Part shown: in pieces, positions 1 through 12,846 of the stretch
How the letters are laid out: every line of letters begins with the position of its first letter
Position numbering within the stretch: the first letter of the stretch is position 1
NCBI GenBank assembly: GCA_037039925.1
Contig: JAXRKP010000687.1
Location: forward strand, 10,001-74,000
DNA length: 64,000 nucleotides
Reading direction: 5' to 3'
Source: Doris montereyensis
Lineage: Eukaryota > Mollusca > Gastropoda > Nudibranchia > Dorididae
The notes under the pieces: model-generated
Told to the model about the DNA's origin: nothing
Database searches by the model: none
What the model saw: only the letters and a program-made list of their open reading frames with translations
Translations under genes and position numbers: made by a program

Positions 1-159
1 CTCTAAATATTTTTTTTTCATCTGTGCCTTCTTGCATATATATCAGTTTGTTACAACAGCAATGACTGGCTTGTTTTATTATTTTTTATATTTTTGTTGG
101 TATAAAATATCTAAATTGCATTACACATTGTCGCTCTTTGATTCCCTTTTCAAACAGTG

Positions 160-815
160 GACTCTTCTTTGTGTATAGGTACAATGGTCCTGCTTTTACA
201 AAAAACAGACTCTTCTTTGTGTATAGGTACAATGGTCCTGCTTTTACAAAAAACAGGCTCTTCTTTGTGTATAGGTACAATGGTCCTGCTTTTACAAAAA
301 AAACAGATGGTCCTGCTTTTACAAAAAACAGGCTCTTCTTTGTGTATAGGTACAATGGTCCTGCTTTTACAAAAAAACAGTACAATGGTCCTGCTTTTAC
401 AAAAAACAGGCTCTTCTTTGTGTATAGGTACAATGGTCCTGCTTTTACAAAAACAGGCTAGGTTACAAAAAACAGGCTCTCCTTTGTGTATAGGTACAAT
501 GGTCCTGCTTTTACAAAACAGGCTCTTCTTTGTGTATAGGTACAATGGTCCTTTTGCTTTTACAAAAAAACAGGCTCTTCTTTGTGTATAGGTACAATGG
601 TCCTGCTTTTACAAAAAAAGACTCTTCAGGCTTTTACAAAAACAGGCTCTCCTTTGTGTATAGGTACAATGGTCCTGCTTTTACAAAAACAGGCTCTTCT
701 TTGTGTATAGGTACAATGGTCCTGCTTTTACAAAAAACAGGCTCTTCTTTTGTGTATAGGTACAATGGTCCTGCTTTTACAAAAAACAGGCTCTTCTTTG
801 TGTATAGGTACAAAA
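160..815. repeat. 48-bp tandem repeat, about 13 copies
   Basis: Units carry GTATAGGTACAATGGTCCTG followed by a TTTTACAAAAAA run and CAGGCTCTTC. Several units are truncated and homopolymer lengths vary. Open frames on both strands here are products of the 48-bp (multiple of three) period. The array lies upstream of the probable last exon at 1070, so it is probably intronic. Confidence 0.95.
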
Positions 816-1069
816 TATAGTTGTTGGGGGTGGAGAGGGGCGTTCAGGGTAAGGGATTGTGGATAGATTTCCTCCGTCTCACCTCTAAACGTAGCTCTAA
901 GCCAATACCGATATCGAGTACAAATTTGACCCACTCTCTTTTACGCTGCTAAACCGTAAAATTACCTAAGTAAAGAACTAGATGTCTAGGTGTCCCCCTC
1001 CCCATCTTAAATTGGCATACACTATGGCATCTGTGAACATTTTGCGAATTGTTTTGATCTTTTCTTCAG

Positions 1070-1166
1070 TTTCAACCGATACAAGCTAGGCGTCATAGAA
1101 GGTATTCTCTCTGTGGCCACCCATTATGGCTGGTTCCTGACAATGGAACTCCTCCTCTCCCTCTGA
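1070..1166 (+). CDS. Probable last coding exon of an unrecognised gene
   Basis: A good 3' splice site (pyrimidine-rich stretch ending TTCTTCAG at 1062-1069) is followed by an open frame from 1071 to a TGA at 1164-1166. The 31 residues begin FNRYKLGVIEGILS and end in a hydrophobic stretch, MELLLSL. The composition looks like real protein, with a Y/W/H-containing helix-like segment and no low complexity. No family is recognised. The rest of the gene would lie left of the window, since the repeat array at 160-815 contains nothing exon-like. A candidate polyadenylation signal follows at 1524. It could also be a chance open stretch. Confidence 0.45.
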
Positions 1167-2012
1167 TATCTTATAGAGTCTAATGTAAAAATCTAGATCT
1201 ATATAATATCGAAGTGATTACTCGCAAGAATAAAGAATAAGAAAAATATTATTCGTCATCAGAACCGCTGTCAATTTGCCGCCTGTAATGTCCCGTGGTC
1301 GACCCAGGAAGCAGCAGCGCTTCTTGTTGAAGTTAAATCGGAGGCACAAAAAGTGTCTGAGTGTGTCATGAATGTGATATGGAAGAGGCTGATAAGAGAG
1401 TGTGTGTGTGTGTGTGTGTGTGTGAATGGTGTGGGGATGTCGTGGGCGTGTGCATTGGTTCCACAATACTTATGTAAACGTTGTTGATTCTGATAACTTT
1501 GTTTGTTCTTTTTGTACTATGTAAATAAATGATTTATCTCCATGTATTGTGTATGTATGCACTAATAATAATTAGTAATTTTTTGGTAAATTTCTCTAAT
1601 GTTTAAAATATAAATATATAATTTTCATGTCATATTTCAAAAAGTTTGTACTTTCTTATTGCCATTTGCGAACTGAAATGTTGGCAACTTTAAACTTAAC
1701 ATTTGTCCCTGCTGTGCATTTATGAATTTTGCATATATACATGTATATTATTTCCAATGGTGTTTTTAGGCATTATTTTGTTGTCCTTGAATTCTACCTA
1801 TTCAATTCTGTTGTCCTTGATGTCTGGTAATCGACTCTCTCTATTTCATGAATGCCACTTCTTTCTCTATCTCTCCTTTCTTACTTGCCTCCCTCTCTCT
1901 CTCCTTCATTACTTACCAGTCTCTCTAGATTTTCCTTCTCCTTTTCGAGGAGTGCGGGTGACAGAGTAGATTCGGCAACAATGTTTTGAGATCTTGACAA
2001 CCCCCCCCCCCC
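1167..2012. other. 3' UTR and intergenic stretch, no gene seen
   Basis: AT-rich sequence with a short (GT)n at about 1398-1424 and poly-C runs near 2000. The open frames are rich in Leu, Ser and Phe, with no motif or splice context. Confidence 0.6.
1524..1529 (+). promoter_or_regulatory. Candidate polyadenylation signal AATAAA
   Basis: AATAAA about 360 bases after the stop at 1164-1166, in an AT-rich stretch. Its position fits the 3' end of the gene whose last exon is proposed at 1070. AATAAA is common by chance at this base composition. Confidence 0.3.
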
Positions 2013-2126
2013 CTTCTCTCGTGGCACTGCTGGTAGATCACTTATCTTTCATCTTGCTGTTTTTCTCTTAATTCACCCTGAGATCACTGCAATGCTGGAC
2101 AGGGTGAATTTGAATGAAACAAACCC
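2013..2126 (+). mobile_element. Repeat family C copy
   Basis: Family C is a dispersed, SINE-like repeat of about 130 bp. It starts near GGCACTGCTGGTAGGTC, continues through a T/C-rich block (CTTTCACTTATCTTTCATC) and ends in CACCCTGAGATCACYGC, GTGGATGGGGTAAATT and GAAAC. This copy has the complete order, with TGCTGGACAGGGTGAATT in the tail. At least a dozen further copies occur in the window. Confidence 0.75.
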
Positions 2127-2339
2127 CCCCCCCTTGCTTGTTCTCTCTCATCATTTGGCTCCGGTGTGAATGAGAACCCTGCTATATGCAGATAAATCTT
2201 GTCAGGGTGATAACACAAAGCACCTAACAACAGTAACAGGCTACTATACTGTATAAATCAGTGTATGTTCCACAGGGGAGTTGAAATGGCCTGTTAAGGA
2301 CTGTCAGTGAGCCCGCACTGTTAGAGGACTAGAAATCCA

Positions 2340-2880
2340 TCTGTCTGATATACTAGTCATACACACACAGGAGGGAGAGAAACACAAGACCAGAAAGATA
2401 GATTAGAAGCAGACAGGAGAGTGATGCACATACATATGCAAGATACAAAGAGACACACACATCATATCTTCAGATCAATTCACAATGACCACAAACATCT
2501 AGACCTATGTTGAATCGTGACACAAGACAAAAAAGATGTGTAGAAGGGAAGGGAGACACACACACGTGAATGAGAGAGAGATCAGGCAGATACAGAGAGA
2601 CAAACACAAGACCAAGAAAGATATATCAAGGACATAATAATAGATAGATAATACAAGATACAAAGAGAAAGATAAAAATGTAAAGGAATAATATACATAA
2701 TAACAAAGATCAATAGAGAGAGACATAATAAAGATAATAATAGTTAATAGAGACACGGAAGAGGGGGAGGGATAAAAGATAATAATAAGAATAATAATAA
2801 TAATAACAATAAGGGACATGGAGAATGAGATAATAGTAATAATAATAATAATAATAGGCAGATAATAAGAGAGACAAACA
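2340..2880. repeat. Purine-rich degenerate minisatellite
   Basis: Imperfect repeats of ACACAAGACCAGAAAGATA and GAGAGACAAACACAAGA with AGATAGATA spacers. The same words return at 3240-3450, so the TAA array between them probably expanded inside one simple-sequence block. Confidence 0.7.
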
Positions 2881-3112
<232 letters not shown>

Positions 3113-3239
3113 CATTTCTATCGCACTCATCATCAATATTAGATCAACCTCTGAGCACTTTACAGTGACATGTCATAGTACAGAAAAACACATTTATAAG
3201 AATGTCAATGAAATAAAATCTGATTTCAATACAAAGAAG

Positions 3240-3592
<353 letters not shown>

Positions 3593-3839
3593 GATGTTAA
3601 TGTATGTATTTATATACATCAAATCACGCAAATCACATTAGATCTAATGGTGAATCGTTTCCATCCACCATATTCATCATAATTTGTCACATCAGAGGGA
3701 ATCTAGTGAAAAATGTTCAAATAATATTCAAATAAATTGTCACATCTATGGGAAATGGTGAAAATGTCAGATAATAACAAAATTTTTTCCTCATTAGATG
3801 TATTCGTTATTATTAAATGTTTAAATTCATTAATTACTC

Positions 3840-4030
3840 ATTACAAAACTACAAAAGTCTATTCCTAATTTAACTGAGATCATGCTCAGGTCCATCATCA
3901 ATGACGGATAGTGGCAGGTAAAGTCCATCTGTCATTACAGGCAAACCGAATGAGGGACGAGCTCCTTTCACCATTAAAATTAATGACGGATAGTGGCAAA
4001 GTCTATCCATCATACTTGTGAATAGCGCTG
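3840..4030. repeat. Dispersed repeat with GACGGATAGTGGC units
   Basis: Two units of AATGACGGATAGTGGCA followed by a GTCCATC-type word. The same family is present at 11878-12021 (AATGACGAATAGCGCCGAGG), where a piggyBac element has inserted. Nature unknown. Confidence 0.6.
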
Positions 4031-4085
4031 GCCATATAGATCTGAAGATCTAATATTAAATCAATTATGTAAAATCACTTTTTTC

Positions 4086-4262
4086 TAGAATCTAGATCTA
4101 GATCTAGATCTAGATCTAGATCTAGAATTAGAAATCTTGATCTAGAATCTAAGTTCTATTTTCTAGACCAAGTTTCTAGAATCTAGACCAGATTAGATCT
4201 TAGATCTATAATCTAGATCTAGATTCTTTCTACTCTAGATCTAGATTAGATCTCAGATTCTA
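4086..4262. repeat. Degenerate TCTAGA repeat
   Basis: Tandem AGATCT/TCTAGA hexamers, pure for about 45 bases (4089-4128) and then degenerate. Each unit is self-complementary, so the tract can form alternative hairpins. Shorter AGATCTAGATCT stretches recur at 12488, 55680 and 55830. Confidence 0.85.
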
Positions 4263-4929
4263 GTAAATCTTACCTTGGCAATAAGTCAGAAGTCAAACAG
4301 ATGTCCAGATTGAATGAAAATGCTTCTGAACCCTATCATTTAGAATCTATTTCAGCTTGTTGATGCAAGGCCTGATCTCTCCTCCTTGTTTGACCCAATG
4401 TAGGCGTAAGGACACACTTCGCAGTGGCTAAGCCAGTCTCGGCGACCCAAAATAGTAAACACATTTCTTTCTTTGAAGTAACCCTGTCCACCATGGCGGT
4501 GATCTCATGGTTCGTAGCTGATTAATATTACTAACGACTGTCCAGGAAGAACATAACGCACTTTAAAAAATGAAAAACTTCCGTAAATATTTGTATATAT
4601 TATAAAAATATAGTCCATGTGTTAAAAATTGATACGTATTTAGTACTCTAGATATGTCAATATACTGAAATTTCTTTCAGAAACGCAAAAAAATGTTTCT
4701 TGATCATTATTCCGAAAGAGTTTGTAAATGCTTTCCTCGGAATGATATTTCATTCGTACATCGATCAGATCAGAGCATCCTATTAAAAATGCTTAATGAT
4801 AAAAATGCGATCACAGGAGGGACAAATAGGCTGGTGATCATGGGTTAACAGGAAACCCTGTGTAATGAATGTAAGTGATCTAATCTCTTCTTTTCTATTT
4901 CTTTCTGTCATTTGGCCTTTCTGTCATTT
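4263..4929. other. Intergenic, nothing assigned
   Basis: Unique-looking sequence. A palindromic CCATGG at 4491-4496 gives a minus-strand ORF of 52 codons (4494 to 4336) in good start context, but it has no recognisable similarity and is not called a gene. Confidence 0.4.
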
Positions 4930-7900
4930 TTAGACCATTTCATGAAGCTTGATATTAACTTCTTGGTCGTACTCCTCTTGCCAAGTTTTGTTAATATAAT
5001 TATTCACTAAAAGTTGTAAATCTTCAAAATCAAGTAAGACACCAGGGCTGACATACTTGGAGCTTGCCTCTTTTGACAACTTGTCAGCACTTTCATTTCC
5101 ATTGATGCCAACATGCCCTGTTATCAGGACAAACGTAATGTGTTTTCCAACAAGGTCTTTTAAAACGTGTTTAATTAGTATTATGACTTGATGTTAAGTA
5201 TCTTCAGTTTTCGGACCCTGAAAAGCAGACAGACTGCGTCCAGATAATAAAAATTGTAAAACTCCCCGATATTAAAAAAAAAGCATTCAAAGCTAGAAAA
5301 ATGGCATGCAATTTTACATTGAAAATAGAAGTATTATCTTTCAGACGCACACTGTCGAGGATTCCGGATGATCGCGCCCCTCACCATTTCACTCTCTTTC
5401 GAGCCATCTGTGTAAACATGAAGACTGTCAGAGAAATTGTCCCTCATCTGTAAAAAATCATATTGCGAAACTAGCGGGCTCATTTTGTCCTTTGAAAATT
5501 TGGACACTGGAAAATCTACATTTATATGGGTCTTGGTCCATGGTGGGGGAATTTGAAAATTACTATTATTTATTTCCTTGTAATTAATGTTTCCCTGTAA
5601 TATATGAGGGAACATTCATATGCCGAAAGTGGGCTAGTTTTTGGATTACTAAAATATCACAGAGGGAAAAGCTTCAAATACGTTTTTTGTGGGTAGGGTT
5701 TTGGGGTAGTGACTTTAATTTCAAATAGTAGATGCATTAGTTTTAGGCGTCAGTGATGTAAAGATGGTTCACTGGCTTCTACATATAGGCTTTTTACGGG
5801 TGAAGTTCAGAAGGCGCCTAAGGCAATGCGAAGAGCATGATGATGAATGGGGTTTAGCATTTTAAATACATGTTTGATGGCGGATCCATAAACAACAGAA
5901 CAATAGCCCTGCTTGGACCGGTCCAATGCTTGATATCATTTCAAAAGGGTCACTCTGTCAGCACCGCAATCTGTATGTTCCTACAACTCGCAGAATATTC
6001 AGAGCCTTTTGACATTTTTTTTTTTCTTAAGACTCTGAACATGAGGCAACAAGGATAACCTCTTGTCAAAGATGACACCTACAAATTTGGCCTCCTTAGA
6101 TACTTTGAGAGACGTTTTGTTTAAATAAAGACTGGGTTTAGCATGTACATGTCTTTGGTTATGAAAGTGGACACTTATAACTTTTGATGTGAGAATTAAA
6201 AACCGTTGTCAGTTACCAATGTTGGAACTTTGTTGATACATAGTTGCATTAATCTTTCAAGGTATGTCAAATGTTTGCCTTCAATACAGATAGCAAAATC
6301 GTCTACAAAAAGAGATGCATGTACATCGGTAGGCAGTGCCTTTATGATATTATTTATTTTTATGTTAAATAATACCGGAGAAAGAATGATACCTTGTGGA
6401 ACTTGTCGGAAGCCGTTTCCATGTCAAAAAAGACAGCAAGGACCTGGAAATTTTTTCGAGCAAAAGGCCTCCCGAATAAAGCTTTCCAAAAAAGGCGGAT
6501 AAGATGATCATTAGTACATGTACTATGTACTATAGTTTTTTGCCAAAACCACATTGCAGTTCAGAAAAAAAGATTTTTTTGCTCTCCAAGACCCAAAGAA
6601 GGCGGTTATTCACCATTATTTCCATGGTTTTGCAAATGCAACTAACGAATGCTATTGGTCTATAACTAGATGGGTCACTGAGATCTCGGTTAGGTTTTGG
6701 AATAGTGGCCACAAATGCCTTTTTCCAGGATGGGGGAATTCGGCCTGTAATTCATATTTTATTGAATATTTTTAAAAGGGTGGAAAGACAAGAGTTGGGA
6801 AGATTAGTCAGGAATTGATAGTGAATACAGTCAGGTCCTGCAGCTGATTCATTTGATTTAAAGAGATGTCCATATTTTTCCAGAGAAAAACGTCTGTTTT
6901 AGGGTTCTGTATTGTCCAATGTAAAGTTTATGGTCTTTTTTTTCTTTCACTTGTTTTAATTTTTTGGAAACCTGTGGAGTAATGTCCAGAGGAAAAATTC
7001 TGGTCAATAGTCTGACCAAGGTGTTTTGCTTAATCTCTAACATCGGTAATTAACTTGTCGTCTTTTTTAGGTGAATATTTGTGTAAGTTGTCTTACCTTT
7101 ACTATTCCTCACTGCCTTCCACACGGTTTTGGTGATGACATTACAAGTTAGAGAAAAGAAATGGCTTGTCTTATTATATATCTTGTCGTGGCCTTTTCTT
7201 TTTTAAACTTATCAAATTTTCTACATAAAGATTTCTAAAAAAAACTATCTTTCAGCTTTCTTTCTTCTGTTGATTGCTTCCTTACATTCTCTGGAGAACC
7301 AGGGGACCCTTGGAAATATGTGGTGCTTACGGGGATGGAAGGGAATTGTCCTTTTTGTCAAAAATAAATTTCTCAGAAAAAGTAGATATGGGGTCATCGG
7401 ATGATAAAATATTAGTCGTCTATGTCACAAGAACATAACGTTTTGAAAAGAGTTCAGTTTGGTTTATTGAAATTGAAATATGCAGTAGAGTTCTCTGTTC
7501 TGTTGGTTTAAAAGCCTAAGACGATAGCGTAGTGATCATTACCACAGAGGTCGTCATGGACGAGCCATGAGAAGTCATAGAACAAGAGAGGGAGAAGTGA
7601 TTGATAGACTGATGGCTAAAACTGATTGATTGATAGGCTGAATGAAGAAATGTCACTTCTCCTGAATTTAAGATGATTAAATCGTGGTCGGAGATCAACT
7701 TCTCTATCATTCGACCCCGGTTATCTAGTCGGGAATCGCCCCATAGAGAAGAAAGGGCATTGGAATCCCCAAGTAAGAGGAAAGGGGAGGGGAGCTGAGA
7801 TACAAGGTTTTCCATTTCATAATGATTGTGTTAATTGATGATGGTATGTATACTTAACAGACAGTGAAAGATTTATGAGATGAATGACTACCAGTAGCAG

Positions 7901-7995
7901 TCACCACATCTATACTGGTGTTCAACTCCAGATGGGTGAAGCGACAAGAATCGTAGAGTAAAAGTGTGTTGTTATTACCCTGTAATCAGGTGTAT
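4930..7995 (-). mobile_element. I-clade-like LINE with endonuclease, RT and RNase H, decayed
   Basis: Read on the minus strand, the domains run in the order of an I-type non-LTR retrotransposon. First comes an APE-type endonuclease piece (about 7520-7950, motif LLLGDSNALSSLWGD). Then comes a reverse transcriptase (about 6200-6715), with PSSYRPIAFVS, VPQGIILSP and the catalytic FVDD motif near 6300. An RNase H domain follows (about 4960-5420), with YTDGSK at its start and HVGINGNESADKLSKEAS near its end. Frames are broken by many frameshifts and the 5' end is missing (the endonuclease N-terminus and any ORF1 are absent), so the copy is inactive. An RNase H after the RT separates it from the RTE- and CR1-like pieces elsewhere in the window. 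Clade assignment is inference from domain order. Confidence 0.88.
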
Positions 7996-8243
7996 CCTTT
8001 TACCATTAAGTTTCTCTTTTCTTTACTCTCCTGCAGTGCCAGAGCAAGAGGTCTCTTTGAATTAAATAATAAATTTGGACACTGACGCGAAGCCTTTGGT
8101 TGGGTCTGTTTTTCCGTACCTCCTTCCCATCTGGTCTTGAAGAAGACAAAGTGGAAGGAGGTTTGGGATTACGTGGGAGGGGGTGGAAGGTGGTGGAATT
8201 TGGATGGAAAGGGGAGGGGCTGGAGTTCGTTGGGAAGGGGAGG

Positions 8244-8791
<548 letters not shown>

Positions 8792-8875
<84 letters not shown>
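8792..8875. repeat. (CT)n microsatellite
   Basis: About 80 bases of pure CT dinucleotide. It is the complement type of the tract at 8248, so the two GA/CT tracts are inverted about 370 bases apart. Confidence 0.97.
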
Positions 8876-8881
<6 letters not shown>

Positions 8882-9111
8882 GTTTCTTTTCCCCCAACTG
8901 TTTAATCTTTATTGCAGTGACCTTGCTTCTCTGATACAAATTCTTTTAGATTTAATTTCCCCATCCAGCCCCTTTTAAAAATGTCATTTCACATTGATCA
9001 GAGTACCTTGACTAAAATGCTTCTTTCGTTTTCGCACCAAATTAAAATGAAAGCCACCAAAACCGACTATGTTTCAAGCTTATTTGGTGACACAGCCATT
9101 TCCAGAACAAT

Positions 9112-9340
9112 TACACTGAGATGGCTGAGCGGTTAAAGGCATTGCACTGTGACGCAGAGGTACTGGGTTCGAAGCCCACTTCTGACATTTATTCTGGATT
9201 TTTCCTTGGACAAGAAAGTTTACCCTGTTACATTGAGCACAAACTCGATTAAAGTCTATATTTCTTTTCTCTAAAGAAATTGGAAAGCCAAGCGCGACAG
9301 CTTTCGGTGCCCGTGCAGACAGCACTTTTTTGTTTTGTTG
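9112..9340 (+). mobile_element. tRNA-derived SINE, family D
   Basis: The head resembles a class II tRNA: A-box-like GGCTGAGCGGTTAAAGGC and B box GGGTTCGAAGCCC, separated by TGCACTGTGACGCAGAGG. A non-tRNA body and a T-rich end near 9330 follow. A second copy lies inverted at 39215-39450 with the same head. The acceptor stem does not pair, so this is not a working tRNA gene. Confidence 0.75.
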
Positions 9341-10323
<983 letters not shown>

Positions 10324-10379
10324 TTCAAGGAGACATGGTATGACACTAATACATCAGAAGAAACTGATGACTGACAATA

Positions 10380-10422
10380 CTGACATATTATTATTGAGGA
10401 TGAGAAGGAAATATATCTAAGA
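10380..10422 (+). mobile_element. LINE reading frame upstream of the piggyBac insertion
   Basis: Read through the insertion, the frame IEDEKEIYLRLRR directly precedes VVGHVNRMNDNR at 11558. This is therefore the left half of a LINE coding fragment split by the TTAA element at 10423-11557. Confidence 0.6.
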
Positions 10423-10720
10423 TTAACACTTTGCGTGCCATTTTCGACGGCTGTCGAAATTTGAATTGTTTCCTTAGTGCCAGTTTCGACGATTGTCGAA
10501 AGAGTGTTCGTCACCTGTGCGTGCCAACTTTCGACGCCCGTCAAATTTAGAGTCGATGTACAATGACCGGTGCTTTAGCCACCTAAACTGCTTCATTTTC
10601 GTTTCCTACACTTTGGATAGTTGAAAGTGATACTAGAACTAACTGTTACTGTCTTTAATGGCCGATTCGCAACATATTTTTGATATTTTTCACAATTGAA
10701 TCCTTGAATCAGCTTGTGTC

Positions 10721-10983
10721 ATGGATAAGGACATGATAATCTCCATCCTTATGGAGATGATTCCGATTCCGATGCAGATCTAGCCGATGAATTTGACGAT
10801 GATTGGCGTAATACTAGATCTAGTAGCTCTCGCTCGGACTTTGATCATTCAGATTCGAAACATGAATTTCATTGTATGCCAAATGTAAACAATGCAGGTG
10901 ACTGTATTAGTGGGCGTGGCAATGGGCGTGGGGGGAAAAGAAGAAGAATAGATACCACTGATGATTTAAATGAAAAAAGGTAA
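10721..10983 (+). pseudogene. N-terminal stub of a piggyBac transposase (element 1)
   Basis: An ATG at 10721 begins MDKD. After a one-base frame change the sequence reads HPYGDDSDSDADLADEFDDD, then Ser/Arg-rich and ends GKRRRIDTTDDLNEKR and TAA at 10981. An acidic Asp/Ser-rich N-terminus is typical of piggyBac transposases. The DDD catalytic core and the zinc-binding C-terminus are absent. Assignment rests on the TTAA ends plus the acidic stub. Confidence 0.6.
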
Positions 10984-11114
10984 CAGATAGTGCATTTCAA
11001 GCTGTGTTTTAAAAACAAAAACAAGACATGGAAACAATAAACTACAAAGATAGAAATTTATACAATTTTTATTGGCTGTTTATATCTGAACATTCTCATT
11101 CAAAGAATGTGAAA

Positions 11115-11205
11115 GGAAAAAAAAATGCCTGTATGTCATATCAATATATTCATCGCTTTCTCTAAAAACAACAAGTATATTGATATGACATACAGGCTTT
11201 TTTTC
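11115..11205. repeat. Hairpin inside piggyBac element 1
   Basis: GCCTGTATGTCATATCAATA at 11128-11147 is complemented at about 11179-11198, extended by an A-run and a T-run on the outer sides. The loop is about 30 bases. It could be a subterminal transposase-binding or 3'-end structure. Confidence 0.8.
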
Positions 11206-11557
11206 ACTGAAAATGATGAAGTTCAATTTTTATCCCTAATGTGTCTGCTTTCTTTTGAGACAATTTTGAAATTTCTAACATAATATTAATAATAGATAAA
11301 TAACAAGTTATTTACCTTTTCTTCCAGTAATATACCAATTTTCTATAAATAGCAACAAAATTCAAGATGGCCGTCATGGTCATGACCTGATCATCCGTGA
11401 AAGTTTCATGAATTTCCATTGCTTTCTGTGATTTTTTTTTCCTCAATCTACTGATATTTTGAACAATTACCAAAAACAGCTGGCACTGAGGGAATAGGCA
11501 AAAACTGGTGGCACTGGGTAGAAACTAGGTTCTAAACGGCGGCATGCAAAGTGTTAA

Positions 11558-11858
11558 GAAGAGTAGTAGGGCACGTAAACAGAATGAATGACAATAGAAT
11601 AGCTAAATCAGTGTATACAGTGCTAAAGCCCAAGGTAAAAGTCCAAAAGGCAGACCTCGGAGACAGTGGGAAGAAGATATAAAAGAGGCATTAAAGTTAA
11701 GAATAGAAATTTAACTTTTTTGGAAAGAAACAGAAAATGCCAGGACAGGGCATACTGGAGAAAGATCATACACCGAAAGGTAGAATGGGAACTGATAAAG
11801 AAAGTAGATGAGACAATGAACCTGAGACAGCAAGACATTCATATGAGCTAGTATTACA
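11558..11858 (+). mobile_element. LINE 3' fragment (same family as 45955-49200)
   Basis: The conceptual protein contains GHVNRMNDNRIAKSV, then KGRPRRQWEEDIKEALK, the usual C-terminal end of APE-type LINE ORFs. The 3' end has ACACCGAAAGGTAGAATGGG followed by AACTGATAAAGAAAG, which is also the 3' end of the minus-strand LINE at 45955. A frameshift separates the two protein pieces. Confidence 0.8.
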
Positions 11859-11877
11859 TAGTATTACATAGGACTGA

Positions 11878-12021
11878 TGTCTACCATTGACATTGATGAA
11901 TAGTGCTAGGGTCCATTCGTCATTAATGGCGAACCGAACAGTCATGAACTCACCATTAATGACGAATAGCGCCGAGGTCCATCCGCCATTAATGACAAGT
12001 AGTGGCGAGGTCCATCTACCA
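11878..12021. repeat. Dispersed repeat with AATGACGAATAGCGCC units
   Basis: Four imperfect units combining CCATTAATGACGAATAG and GCGAGGTCCATC, related to 3840-4030. The piggyBac element at 12022 sits in the CCATTAATGGCG word of this family, whose right half resumes at 12847. Confidence 0.65.
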
Positions 12022-12846
12022 TTAACTCACTCATTACCATGACGCACATGTGTCGGCCTCAAGCGATAAGCCGCTCGCCTCCCGAGACCGCACTCTTGTC
12101 GGCCTCGCATTTACTATTTTTTCTCTGTATGAACTGACGCGTAGTCGGCCTTTATTTATCTTCTCAGTGACTTCCCTTGATTAAGGAGTAGATTTTCTGA
12201 CACCGAGTTACGAAGTTACTGACAGCCGCATTTTCAGTCAGTCTAATAGTTGACCGAGTAGAAACATTTTTGAAGTTTTAGATCCTATTACTCAAGATGG
12301 ATCAGACATCGATGATTCTGATCTGGATGAATGTGATTCTGATCCTACTTTCTTCATGAGAAATGACGATCTTATGTGTGACTCAGACGATGAGACGGCA
12401 CCCAGTGACAGAAAACGTTGTAGGCTGTCAGTGTCAGACTCTTTGAACTCCGAACAGGCTTCAACTTCTACTGGGATCGGCAGCGGTAGATCTAGATCTA
12501 GCCCACTGCATGTACGTCAAGATCATCCAATTCTAGAATCCAGTCACTAAATCTAATATGGACACTTATGGACATTTTGTGTTAAAGGATGTGGGGAAAT
12601 TTGATTTTTAAAAAGTTTGTGTGGGTAAAAATAACTTTTTTTGAATTTTCATAAAAATAAACCATAAGAGATAAATCAAAAATTTTTTTTTGTATTACAA
12701 AGTTCTTGCAAAGGGTTTTATTTTTTGCTGTAGTTTCATGCATGTAACATGTATGGTCTGGTCTGTGTGATTTTTAAAAATTTGTCTAAAATAGCCGGTA
12801 GCAAGTGGCTTGGTCTTGGCCCAGGAGTCGGCAGTGAGTGAGTTAA
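12022..12846 (+). mobile_element. piggyBac-type element 2, internally deleted (825 bp)
   Basis: TTAA at both ends, with terminal inverted repeats TTAACTCACTCATTACC and the complement of GGCAGTGAGTGAGTTAA (two mismatches in 17). The ends differ from element 1, so it is a separate family. It carries an acidic coding stub (12290-12550). Removing the element and one TTAA restores CTACCATTAATGGCG, a word of the host repeat. Confidence 0.85.
12290..12550 (+). pseudogene. N-terminal stub of a piggyBac transposase (element 2)
   Basis: The open frame reads DGSDIDDSDLDECDSDPTFF, then DDLMCDSDDETAPSDRKRCR, and ends VRQDHPILESSH before TAA at 12548. The first in-frame ATG is at 12356, and the acidic frame extends upstream of it. 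It is Asp/Ser-rich like piggyBac transposase N-termini, with no catalytic core remaining before the right end of the element. Confidence 0.6.

Larger units (their letters stand above)
10423..11557 (+). mobile_element. piggyBac-type element 1, internally deleted (1135 bp)
   Basis: Both ends are TTAA, the piggyBac target. The terminal inverted repeats are TTAACACTTTGCGTGCC (left) and the complement of GGCATGCAAAGTGTTAA (right), with one mismatch in 17. Just inside is a CGACGGCTGTCGAAA-type subterminal repeat in three variants. A 24-bp-arm hairpin lies at 11115-11205. The interior keeps only the start of a transposase-like frame, so it is a non-autonomous derivative. The host sequence on both sides joins into one LINE frame when the element and one TTAA are removed. 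Confidence 0.88.

Noticed and set aside
160..815. CRISPR-like appearance of the regular arrays (also 34480-35060, 27724-28197, 41030-41720)
   Set aside because: Units are directly contiguous with no unique spacers, and the genome is eukaryotic. They are minisatellites.
4336..4494. 52-codon minus-strand ORF in good start context, followed by a donor-like AAG|GTAAG near 4272
   Set aside because: It stops before the putative donor, is short, and resembles nothing I recognise.
9118..9190. Possible tRNA gene
   Set aside because: A and B boxes are present, but the acceptor and anticodon stems do not pair, and a second diverged copy has the same body. It is a SINE head.
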